Positions 1 to 5,313 of a DNA stretch of 5,863 nucleotides are shown here, piece after piece. The notes beneath the pieces are model-generated. The model ran no database searches, had not been told where the DNA came from, and worked only from the letters and a program-made list of their open reading frames with translations. Every line of letters begins with the position of its first letter. Position 1 is the first letter of the stretch. The DNA lies in assembly GCA_027858215.1 (NCBI GenBank), contig JAQIDD010000220.1, positions 1 to 5,863 of the forward strand, read 5' to 3'. A program made the position numbers and the translations under genes. This DNA is from Candidatus Delongbacteria bacterium (GTDB taxonomy: Bacteria; Bacteroidota; Bacteroidia; Bacteroidales; ML635J-15).

Positions 1-10
1 AAGTTCGGAT

Positions 11-1141
11 TTATTTCCATACAATATAGTTGCGTTGTCTTAACCTAACAACCACAAAAATAACATAAAAAAATGGTAAAAAAAGATCGATTATTGGGAA
101 ATATGTAAATAATCTTTTCTCTCCTGTGTACTTCAGGCTTTTATGCAATACAAAAAATTGAATTAATTTTAACAACACCCAAACAGCAATTAAGATGTAC
201 ATGAAAATGCGTTCAGGGAATAAACAATATATCCCCACAAGTACAAAAGGCGTAATGCTTCTCGAAACCGGTTCAGCAGCAAGTAAATACCGCTGCCATG
301 CTTTATAGTATTTACTGCTTGTCATGTGCCTGGATTTTTGTTTTATCCATGTTTTTATGCCTGCCGGAGGTTTTGAAATGGTTTTAGCTTCGGGCAAAAA
401 CATAACTTCTGTATTTTTCCTTGAAGCACAAGCATTGACAAATAAATCATCATCGCCTGAAAGCACATTATTAAATCCTTTAAACCCACCTCTGTTTTGC
501 CATAATGATTTTTTATACGCCAGATTACGCCCCACTCCCATGTATGGTTTTATACGGGTTGACATGCCTCCGTACATCATTGCAATCAGTAATGTATCAT
601 AGCGTACCAGGGCATTCAATAAACCTTGCTTATGTTCATAAGCACCATAACCAAGCACAATTTCCCTGCCTTTGCGAAATGATCCGGCCATACACCTGAG
701 CCAGTTTTTGGATGCAGGATAACAATCTGCATCAATAAATACCAGGTATTCGTGGTTGGCTGCCCGGATGCCAATGCTTACGGCAACTTTTTTTCCCCGC
801 CGGAATTTACCGGCCTCCGGCACCCATGTTATATAAAGTTTGTCAGATTCTTGAGCAATCCCGTTCAGCACTTCCCTGGTGTTGTCATCAGAACAATCAT
901 CCACGACAATAACTTCATATTCTGGATAATCCTGTTCCAACACAGCAGGCAAATGCCGGCGCAGGTTGTTTTCTTCATTGCGCGCTGCAATGATGACTGA
1001 AACAGGAGGTAAATCTGTGCTTATTTTTGCCCGCTTGCTGTGTCTCCACCATCCGGTAAACACGAACAACCAAAAAAACAGCCTTACAAAAACGAGTAAA
1101 ACCAGGCATGCAGCCGCTATCCAAAACACAGGATCAGTCAT
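11..1141 (-). CDS. Membrane-anchored family 2 glycosyltransferase
   Basis: A 376-residue inverting GT-A glycosyltransferase predicted to transfer a sugar from a nucleotide-sugar at the cytoplasmic face of the inner membrane. Seen in the sequence: an N-terminal hydrophobic anchor (about residues 4-29); a GT2 fold starting at PPVSVIIAARNEE (45-57) with the VVDDCSDDNT nucleotide-binding region (79-88); the metal-binding DxD as DAD (137-139); an acidic GDDD (229-232) where the catalytic base is expected; and QKSRH (268-272), resembling the QxxRW motif of processive GT2 enzymes. About three membrane segments follow (roughly 295-308, 311-332, 347-367). The start codon ATG (1139-1141) overlaps the end of mazG by 8 bp, so the two are probably cotranscribed and translationally coupled. 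Donor and acceptor cannot be told; cell-surface polysaccharide or glycolipid synthesis is an inference from the architecture. The stop is intact at 11-13, and what lies downstream is outside the window. Confidence 0.9.
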   Translation of the reverse strand: MTDPVFWIAAACLVLLVFVRLFFWLFVFTGWWRHSKRAKISTDLPPVSVIIAARNEENNLRRHLPAVLEQDYPEYEVIVVDDCSDDNTREVLNGIAQESDKLYITWVPEAGKFRRGKKVAVSIGIRAANHEYLVFIDADCYPASKNWLRCMAGSFRKGREIVLGYGAYEHKQGLLNALVRYDTLLIAMMYGGMSTRIKPYMGVGRNLAYKKSLWQNRGGFKGFNNVLSGDDDLFVNACASRKNTEVMFLPEAKTISKPPAGIKTWIKQKSRHMTSSKYYKAWQRYLLAAEPVSRSITPFVLVGIYCLFPERIFMYILIAVWVLLKLIQFFVLHKSLKYTGEKRLFTYFPIIDLFLPFFYVIFVVVRLRQRNYIVWK

Positions 1142-1925
1142 CAGACTTGTTTATTTGCTTTGCACGATTCCATACAGCGTCCATTTCCTCCAGTCTCATT
1201 TTTTTCATGTCCTTATTATGCTTGTTTGCATATTCCTCCAGGTATTCAAACCGGTACCGGAATTTTTTGTTGGTGCGTTCCAGTGCATTGTCAGGCATAA
1301 TATCATACAACCTCGCTGCGTTGATCACTGAAAACAACAAATCTCCGAATTCATTCTCGATTTCCCCCTGTTTTCTGGTTTGAACTGCAGTTTTGAGCTC
1401 ATCAAGTTCTTCTTCAATTTTATCAAACACCTGTGCTTTTTCTTCCCAGTCAAAACCCACTGCCCGGGCTTTATCCTGCATACGGTATGCTTTTACCATG
1501 GCAGGCAACGATGTGGGAACACCCCCCAATACGTTCCGGTTGCCTTTTTCCTTTAATTTTAATTTTTCCCAGTTCTGCTCTACTTCCAGAGCATCTTTCA
1601 CCTTGGTATCGCTGAAAATATGCGGATGGCGGAACACCAGTTTTTCACAGATACCATTGATAACATCAGTAATGTCAAACGCGCCTTTTTCAGAACCGAT
1701 TTTCGCATAAAACACAATGTGCAGCAACAAATCACCAAGCTCTTTACGCATCCCCTCATAATCATTTTCAATTATGGCATCGGCAAGCTCATAGGTTTCT
1801 TCTATGGTAAGTGTACGAAGCGTTTCGGGCGTTTGTTTACTATCCCACGGGCATTTTTCCCGCAGCTCATCCATGATATCCAATAAACGCTTAAACGCTT
1901 TCAATCTGTCATCCATACCTTTCAT
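1134..1925 (-). CDS. mazG: Nucleoside triphosphate pyrophosphohydrolase MazG
   Basis: A 263-residue all-alpha NTP pyrophosphatase that hydrolyses (d)NTPs to NMP and PPi, in known members cleaning non-canonical nucleotides from the pool and, in E. coli, lowering ppGpp. Both tandem MazG repeats are visible. The first has KCPWDSKQT (24-32), the EETYE metal-binding helix (42-46) and ELGD (62-65). The second has EEELDE (171-176) and EFGD (192-195). Length matches full two-domain bacterial MazG, and the acidic Mg-binding sets of both repeats look intact. I kept the first ATG; Met4 (codon 1914-1916) is an alternative because homologues usually begin only a few residues before the R-L-x-A-F helix. 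The gene is preceded by an unusual TTTTAAA triplet repeat and a GC-rich island, and its end overlaps the following glycosyltransferase gene. Functional linkage to that transferase is not evident beyond cotranscription. Confidence 0.95.
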   Translation of the reverse strand: MKGMDDRLKAFKRLLDIMDELREKCPWDSKQTPETLRTLTIEETYELADAIIENDYEGMRKELGDLLLHIVFYAKIGSEKGAFDITDVINGICEKLVFRHPHIFSDTKVKDALEVEQNWEKLKLKEKGNRNVLGGVPTSLPAMVKAYRMQDKARAVGFDWEEKAQVFDKIEEELDELKTAVQTRKQGEIENEFGDLLFSVINAARLYDIMPDNALERTNKKFRYRFEYLEEYANKHNKDMKKMRLEEMDAVWNRAKQINKSDD

Positions 1926-1945
1926 TTTAAATTTTAAATTTTAAA
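1925..1945. repeat. Three tandem copies of TTTTAAA abutting the mazG start
   Basis: Plus-strand positions 1925-1931, 1932-1938 and 1939-1945 are identical TTTTAAA heptamers; the first base of the array is also the complement of the first base of the mazG ATG. The array therefore makes up the likely leader just before mazG. It provides an A/T-rich, unstructured translation start region, usual in Bacteroidota, but the exact heptamer repetition is notable. Confidence 0.85.
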
Positions 1946-1948
1946 ATA

Positions 1949-1978
1949 CAAATATCAAATAAATTACAATCAATCAAA
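1949..1978 (-). promoter_or_regulatory. Candidate Bacteroidota-type promoter for mazG
   Basis: Read on the minus strand, GATATTTG (1956-1949) matches the Bacteroidota -7 consensus TAnnTTTG at all but the first base. A TTTG (1978-1975) lies 18 bases upstream, near the spacing expected for the -33 element. Transcription would start around 1942, leaving a leader of about 17 nt made of the heptamer repeat. The surrounding sequence is rich in TTTG words, so a chance match is quite possible. Confidence 0.35.
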
Positions 1979-2010
1979 CATCAAATCGCAAACAAATTTT
2001 TTGTATTGTT

Positions 2011-2215
2011 ATGTGGGCAAATCCGCCTGTATGCCATTGCGCTCCATCCCTGCCCTGATGCAGTCGGACGGTCTTCGCCTGCTATCTGCCATGTGGCGCT
2101 GTTGGTGTTGTATCACGGCAGACAGGAGTTCACTCCAATCACTCTGCTGCCGGCACAAAACCCAAAACAGCACCGCATATCAGGATATACGGCTACGCCC
2201 TTTTGCATAATATCC
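2011..2215. other. GC-rich intergenic island, possible interspersed repeat or structured RNA
   Basis: The 315-base gap between mazG and the acyloxyacyl hydrolase gene (1926-2240) holds no convincing gene. Hand counting gives 109 G+C in 2011-2210 (about 54%) against 13 in the 85 bases 1926-2010 (about 15%), a sharp boundary. Inside are a 20-bp palindrome (2173-2192, 8 of 9 pairs, 2-base centre) and an imperfect stem pairing 2078-2081 and 2085-2090 with 2117-2126. Several frames are open for 30-90 codons, on the plus strand over 2001-2275 and on the minus strand a 31-codon ORF (2208-2113) with four Cys whose frame continues past a TGA. Openness in several frames with low-quality peptides argues against a protein. 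The sequence feels like a repeat found in many copies in Bacteroidota genomes, but that is only an impression that I could not test. Confidence 0.5.
2173..2192. repeat. 20-bp near-perfect palindrome inside the GC-rich island
   Basis: CCGCATATC (2173-2181) and GATATACGG (2184-2192) are inverted copies around a 2-base centre, with one mismatch (C2176 against A2189). It could be a cruciform, a protein-binding dyad or the tip of an RNA stem. No T-tract follows immediately on either strand, so it is not a standard terminator. Confidence 0.6.
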
Positions 2216-2218
2216 CAA

Positions 2219-2232
2219 CCCGAAACCCGAAA
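2219..2232. repeat. Two tandem copies of CCCGAAA
   Basis: The heptamer CCCGAAA occurs at 2219-2225 and 2226-2232, between the GC-rich island and the stop codon of the acyloxyacyl hydrolase gene (TAG, complement of 2241-2243). It is a short direct repeat of unknown meaning, possibly marking the edge of the island. Confidence 0.6.
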
Positions 2233-2240
2233 TACCTATC

Positions 2241-3407
2241 CTACCAGAAATTCGAATACATTTGATTCAGACTAAGCCCCATTCCAAATTCAACAGATTC
2301 TGCTTTAAAACCATAAGCTTTAAAAGAAACATTCAAAAACACATTTTGCAAAATATAATATCTGAATCCGAGCCGCTCATACATCCATTCATCGGCTTTG
2401 CTACCTAGCACCTCCGGCGAACGAACAACGTATATCCCAAATCCGGTAAAAATACTCAGCCTTTTCATGAAAAATTCATGGTTTATGCCAATGCCGGACC
2501 GCGTTAGTTGCCAAAAATTCAGGTCTTTATAAAAAAATTGATTGTCCCAGTTTGACCAATTGAAAGATTCATTGTAAAATCCGTCCAGGGAAAGCCCGGC
2601 TTTTCGCTTTGGGGCGTAACGGTAGTTCCAGCCAACAGAAACACCGCCGGTAAAAAACGTTTGATCCGTACCTGAGTTTATTTCCGGATGATCCGGATCA
2701 TTGAAGCCTTTGTAAATATTTGTCTTTCCCAACACACCCAACACATAAATTTCATGCGACGGATCCCACACAATGGGACGCTTTACATCCCGGTAGGAAT
2801 TATAGTTTCCTGTTAAATAATAACTTAATCCTGCATTGACATTCAATTGGTTCAGGCCTTTGTTTGGTTTTCTGATGGCCCCGTTTGAATAATGGGTTAA
2901 TTCCACTCCCGCATCAAGCGCATAATAATCTGACATCCAATACCTGAAATGAAAACCGGTATTAAAAAGGTAATTCACCCGTGTGGATATGGCAATGTTG
3001 GTAGGATTAGCATCCACCAAAAACCGCTTTGAATTGTACGTTAATCCACTGCTCAGTTTATATATAAATTCAGCTTGTTCCCATCGCCTGAGGGGGATAT
3101 CAATAAAACCATAAAAACCTGCAGCATAGCCAAGCACTTCATCGTATCCCAGGTCATTGAAATGCAGTCCTAATCCCGTTACCGGATAGTGATAAGCCAC
3201 ATGCCAGTCATCGTTTCCGTTAAGTTGTACCGCAATCTCAAATTCGGCACCGTTAACCGGATCTTGTTTCAGATGTTCCATGCCTTCACGGTGTGGCGTA
3301 ACCGTTCCGCCAAGGTATTCTCCACTGATCAAAAACGGGTATTGTGCTAATAAAGGGTTGATGCTAAACCCCACAAACAATAACACAATTAAAAACCTCT
3401 TCTCCAT
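2241..3407 (-). CDS. Outer-membrane acyloxyacyl hydrolase, PagL (lipid A 3-O-deacylase) family
   Basis: A 388-residue predicted outer-membrane beta-barrel. Residues 1-21 form a type I signal peptide with likely cleavage at LLA-Q. The diagnostic PagL motif is present as HYSNGAIRKPNKGLN (172-186): His172 and Ser174 correspond to the catalytic His126 and Ser128 of Pseudomonas PagL, and Asn175 and Asn182 match conserved Asn129 and Asn136. By the same ungapped spacing, catalytic Glu140 falls on Asn186. Alternating aromatic strands run through the protein and it ends in NFW, a C-terminal aromatic signature of barrels recognised by BAM. At 388 residues it is more than twice the length of proteobacterial PagL; about 170 residues precede the motif and about 200 strand-rich residues follow it. 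The likely role, by family, is removing an ester-linked acyl chain from lipid A in the outer leaflet; actual activity is uncertain. It lies downstream of the SAM-hydrolase-like gene with a 101-bp gap holding a large palindrome, and no clear promoter was seen. Confidence 0.85.
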   Translation of the reverse strand: MEKRFLIVLLFVGFSINPLLAQYPFLISGEYLGGTVTPHREGMEHLKQDPVNGAEFEIAVQLNGNDDWHVAYHYPVTGLGLHFNDLGYDEVLGYAAGFYGFIDIPLRRWEQAEFIYKLSSGLTYNSKRFLVDANPTNIAISTRVNYLFNTGFHFRYWMSDYYALDAGVELTHYSNGAIRKPNKGLNQLNVNAGLSYYLTGNYNSYRDVKRPIVWDPSHEIYVLGVLGKTNIYKGFNDPDHPEINSGTDQTFFTGGVSVGWNYRYAPKRKAGLSLDGFYNESFNWSNWDNQFFYKDLNFWQLTRSGIGINHEFFMKRLSIFTGFGIYVVRSPEVLGSKADEWMYERLGFRYYILQNVFLNVSFKAYGFKAESVEFGMGLSLNQMYSNFW

Positions 3408-3438
3408 GTCTTAAAATCATTTATCAAACTCCATTGCC

Positions 3439-3518
3439 ATATGCGTAACTAATCAGTGTGAATAGCGTTACGGTGTCTCCGCTGTAACTATTGTATTCAC
3501 CATAATAGTTACCAATAT
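3439..3518. repeat. Large imperfect palindrome overlapping a gene end
   Basis: The arms 3439-3471 and 3484-3518 are imperfect inverted copies around a 12-base centre. Shared blocks, in order from the outside, are ATAT, GTAACTA, GTGAATA and GTTAC, together about 23 of 33 left-arm positions, with small gaps between them. Each arm is itself a dyad bounded by GTAAC and GTTAC; the right one pairs GTAACTATT (3484-3492) with AATAGTTAC (3504-3512) perfectly. The TAA stop (complement of 3509-3511) of the SAM-hydrolase-like gene sits inside the right arm. In the minus-strand transcript this would be a long hairpin between that gene and the acyloxyacyl hydrolase gene. No T-tract follows on the minus strand, so I do not call it a standard terminator; an mRNA-end stabiliser, an operator or a small palindromic repeat are alternatives. 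Confidence 0.7.
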
Positions 3519-4291
3519 TCAATCCGTACGGTATCTCCAATCTGCAAATCTAACAATTGTTTTAAATTCCCCTCCCTGATAGCCAATTCAAGCAAATCCT
3601 GGGAGTTAAATACAGCACAAAGGCTTCCCTGGCGTACATCAGCATACGATGTGTTGATTTTATTCAGTTTGTTTTGCTCAGATACCACCAATATTCTGAT
3701 TTTTTTATCGCCCACATGCTCGTAAAACATCTGTTTAGTCAAATTACTCATGCCATTTCCATACGAGTCAAAATAAAGGAAAGCGGCGTGAATGGATCCG
3801 GGCTTAAAAACAACTTTCAGTTCAGTGTTTTCATTTACTTCATACGCCGGTTTTCCTAATTCATCCGGCGACATTCCGTTTCCTATGCCAGCAGCCAAAG
3901 CAGCAAACACATTCAATTCAGGAAAACTGTTGCCTTCGTAATACATCTCATCATTAATAATCCAGGCGTTATCCGGGTTTTCCCCCAAAATGAATGGCCA
4001 GTATCCATTATCCGCTCCAATAAAATAATGATTTCTGTGTTTTAGCAGTACGTGTGGTGTTTTAGCAGAGGCAGCAGCATTAACACACATCAAATGAATG
4101 CTGTTTTCCGGAAAATAACGCCAGGCTGCTCGCATAACAAAAGCTGACTGCATGGTATTGAATGGTTCTATTTGATGTGATACATCACTAATGACAACAT
4201 CAGGCATATAGCGCATTAAACGATGTTTAAGCGCTGCCAGGTAAAAATCCTGGTTTTTCCAATCACTGATAATACTAACAATTTTCGGCAT
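3509..4291 (-). CDS. SAM hydroxide adenosyltransferase (DUF62) family protein, divergent active site
   Basis: A 260-residue protein with the two-domain layout of the fluorinase/chlorinase/SAM-hydrolase superfamily, whose common members split S-adenosylmethionine into adenosine and methionine. Visible landmarks: SDWKNQDFYLAALK (9-22) matching the N-terminal S/T-D-F-G-x-x-D-x-Y-V-x-x-x-K motif, with Asp10 and Asp15 kept; DVSHQIEPF (36-44) for the D-x-x-H-x-I block; GADNG (92-96) for the PDNG nucleoside loop; and FDSYGNGMSN (174-183) for the C-terminal D-x-F-G-N-x-x-T/S-N block. However, the VDPGVG block reads VNAAAS (70-75), and FHGRD reads FPELN (123-127). The Asp, Arg and His of the hydrolase triad therefore appear to be replaced. 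My impression is that VN-x-x-x-S in this block is common in Bacteroidota members. Hydrolase activity should not be assumed. The gene is divergent from phoH, separated by 59 bp; its stop lies within a palindrome. Confidence 0.85.
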   Translation of the reverse strand: MPKIVSIISDWKNQDFYLAALKHRLMRYMPDVVISDVSHQIEPFNTMQSAFVMRAAWRYFPENSIHLMCVNAAASAKTPHVLLKHRNHYFIGADNGYWPFILGENPDNAWIINDEMYYEGNSFPELNVFAALAAGIGNGMSPDELGKPAYEVNENTELKVVFKPGSIHAAFLYFDSYGNGMSNLTKQMFYEHVGDKKIRILVVSEQNKLNKINTSYADVRQGSLCAVFNSQDLLELAIREGNLKQLLDLQIGDTVRIEYW

Positions 4292-4350
4292 AAAAAGACT
4301 GCATAAAAATCATGATAAAATTAAAAAATTAACTTTATTTGTACCATAAT
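4292..4350. promoter_or_regulatory. Divergent promoter region between the SAM-hydrolase-like gene and phoH
   Basis: These 59 very AT-rich bases must carry the start signals of two divergent units. For phoH, TAACTTTA (4329-4336) and TTTATTTG (4334-4341) each match TAnnTTTG with one mismatch, but no TTG-type -33 element is at the expected distance. The second would place the transcript start almost at the ATG, giving a very short leader. An 8-bp palindrome ATCATGAT (4309-4316) lies in the middle and could be an operator or chance. No box could be assigned for the minus-strand gene. Confidence 0.45.
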
Positions 4351-5313
4351 ATGACAGAACAATCTTTTATAATTGATATTTCAGACCTCCGGGCATTTCA
4401 CGGTGCTAATGGATCACACCTTGAGTTAATAAAATCATATTTTCCAAAATTAAAACTTGTTTTCAGGGGAGATACGGTAAAAGCAATGGGTAATCCCGAA
4501 GAAATCCAACGATTCTCGGATGCCCTGGAGATTATCACTTCCTATTATGAAAAATACCACAAGCTTGATCAGGATATTTTAAGGGAAATTCTCAACGCAG
4601 GCGCAGGCAAATCAAAAAGAATGCTGGAACAGGAAAAAGATATCCTCCTGTACAACACCAATGGCGCACCGATAAAGGCACGTACCCCGGGACAGATAAA
4701 AATTGTTGAGCTGGAAAAGAAAAACGACCTGTTACTTACCTTTGGCCCTGCCGGCACAGGCAAAACATACACGGCCATAGCGCTGGCTGTCAGAGCACTA
4801 AAGGAAAAGCGCATCAAGCGGATTATCTTAAGCCGGCCAGCAGTGGAAGCAGGGGAAAACCTGGGTTTCCTGCCCGGCGATCTCAAAGAAAAGCTCGATC
4901 CTTATCTTCAACCTTTATATGATGCCCTGCTGGATATGATCCCGTATAAACGGCTTGAAAAAATGCTGGAAGACCAAACCATACAAATTGCACCGCTGGC
5001 TTTTATGCGCGGACGCACCCTCAGTAACTCATACGCCATTCTGGATGAAGCTCAAAATGCTTCTGTCAAGCAATTGAAAATGTTCCTTACCCGTATGGGC
5101 GAAAATGCTAAATTCATTGTTACCGGCGATATCACGCAAACAGACTTACCACCAAACCGGGCTCCGGGCCTGCCCTTTGCACTGAGTATCCTCAAAGACA
5201 TCGAAGGCATTGGCATCATCAGGCTCGGACAACAAGATATTATACGTCACACCCTTGTTAATAAAATTGTTGAAGCATACGAAAAAGAAGAAGACAAAAA
5301 ATCAAAATCATGA
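4351..5313 (+). CDS. phoH: PhoH-family P-loop ATPase
   Basis: A 320-residue cytoplasmic ATPase related to E. coli PhoH/YbeZ, a family tied to RNA metabolism and ribosome or RNase function; the exact role is unsettled. From the ATG at 4351: an N-terminal KH-like region (about 1-110) with LELIKSYFPKLKLVFRGD; Walker A GPAGTGKT (132-139); the family signature SRPAVEAGENLGFLPGD (161-177) followed by KEKLDPYLQPLYDAL; Walker B YAILDEAQN (228-236); sensor-like VTGDITQTDLP (257-267); and a late Arg in DIIRHTLV. A TTG at 4339 would extend the frame by four codons, but MTEQSFIIDI is the natural start and sits right after the AT-rich promoter region. The charged Lys/Glu/Ser tail is dispensable-looking. 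The stop overlaps the purC start as ATGA, so the two form an operon with translational coupling. I recall this pairing as common in Bacteroidota, without having checked it here. Confidence 0.96.
   Translation: MTEQSFIIDISDLRAFHGANGSHLELIKSYFPKLKLVFRGDTVKAMGNPEEIQRFSDALEIITSYYEKYHKLDQDILREILNAGAGKSKRMLEQEKDILLYNTNGAPIKARTPGQIKIVELEKKNDLLLTFGPAGTGKTYTAIALAVRALKEKRIKRIILSRPAVEAGENLGFLPGDLKEKLDPYLQPLYDALLDMIPYKRLEKMLEDQTIQIAPLAFMRGRTLSNSYAILDEAQNASVKQLKMFLTRMGENAKFIVTGDITQTDLPPNRAPGLPFALSILKDIEGIGIIRLGQQDIIRHTLVNKIVEAYEKEEDKKSKS

Noticed and set aside
324..1383. Plus-strand ORFs across the glycosyltransferase and mazG region
   Set aside because: They are antisense to genes with full sets of family motifs and overlap each other in different frames.
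2005..2220. Integron attC site or insertion sequence in the GC-rich island
   Set aside because: The edges do not fit the RYYYAAC/GTTRRRY core pair, and there is no transposase, clear terminal inverted repeat pair or target duplication.
2001..2275. Two overlapping plus-strand ORFs of 69 and 89 codons in the mazG/acyloxyacyl hydrolase gap
   Set aside because: They occupy the same GC-rich island in different frames, one needs a TTG start, neither has a recognisable domain, and the second runs into the hydrolase gene antisense. They look like by-products of low stop density.
3484..3512. Rho-independent terminator after the SAM-hydrolase-like gene
   Set aside because: The stem is AT-rich, includes the stop codon and is not followed by a T-tract on the minus strand.
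3509..4291. Annotation as a fluorinase or chlorinase
   Set aside because: Length and motifs fit the general DUF62 group; nothing in the sequence shows a halide site and no halometabolite genes are nearby.
4569..4886. 105-codon minus-strand ORF inside phoH
   Set aside because: It is an antisense shadow of the Walker A region of phoH, with no plausible protein character.
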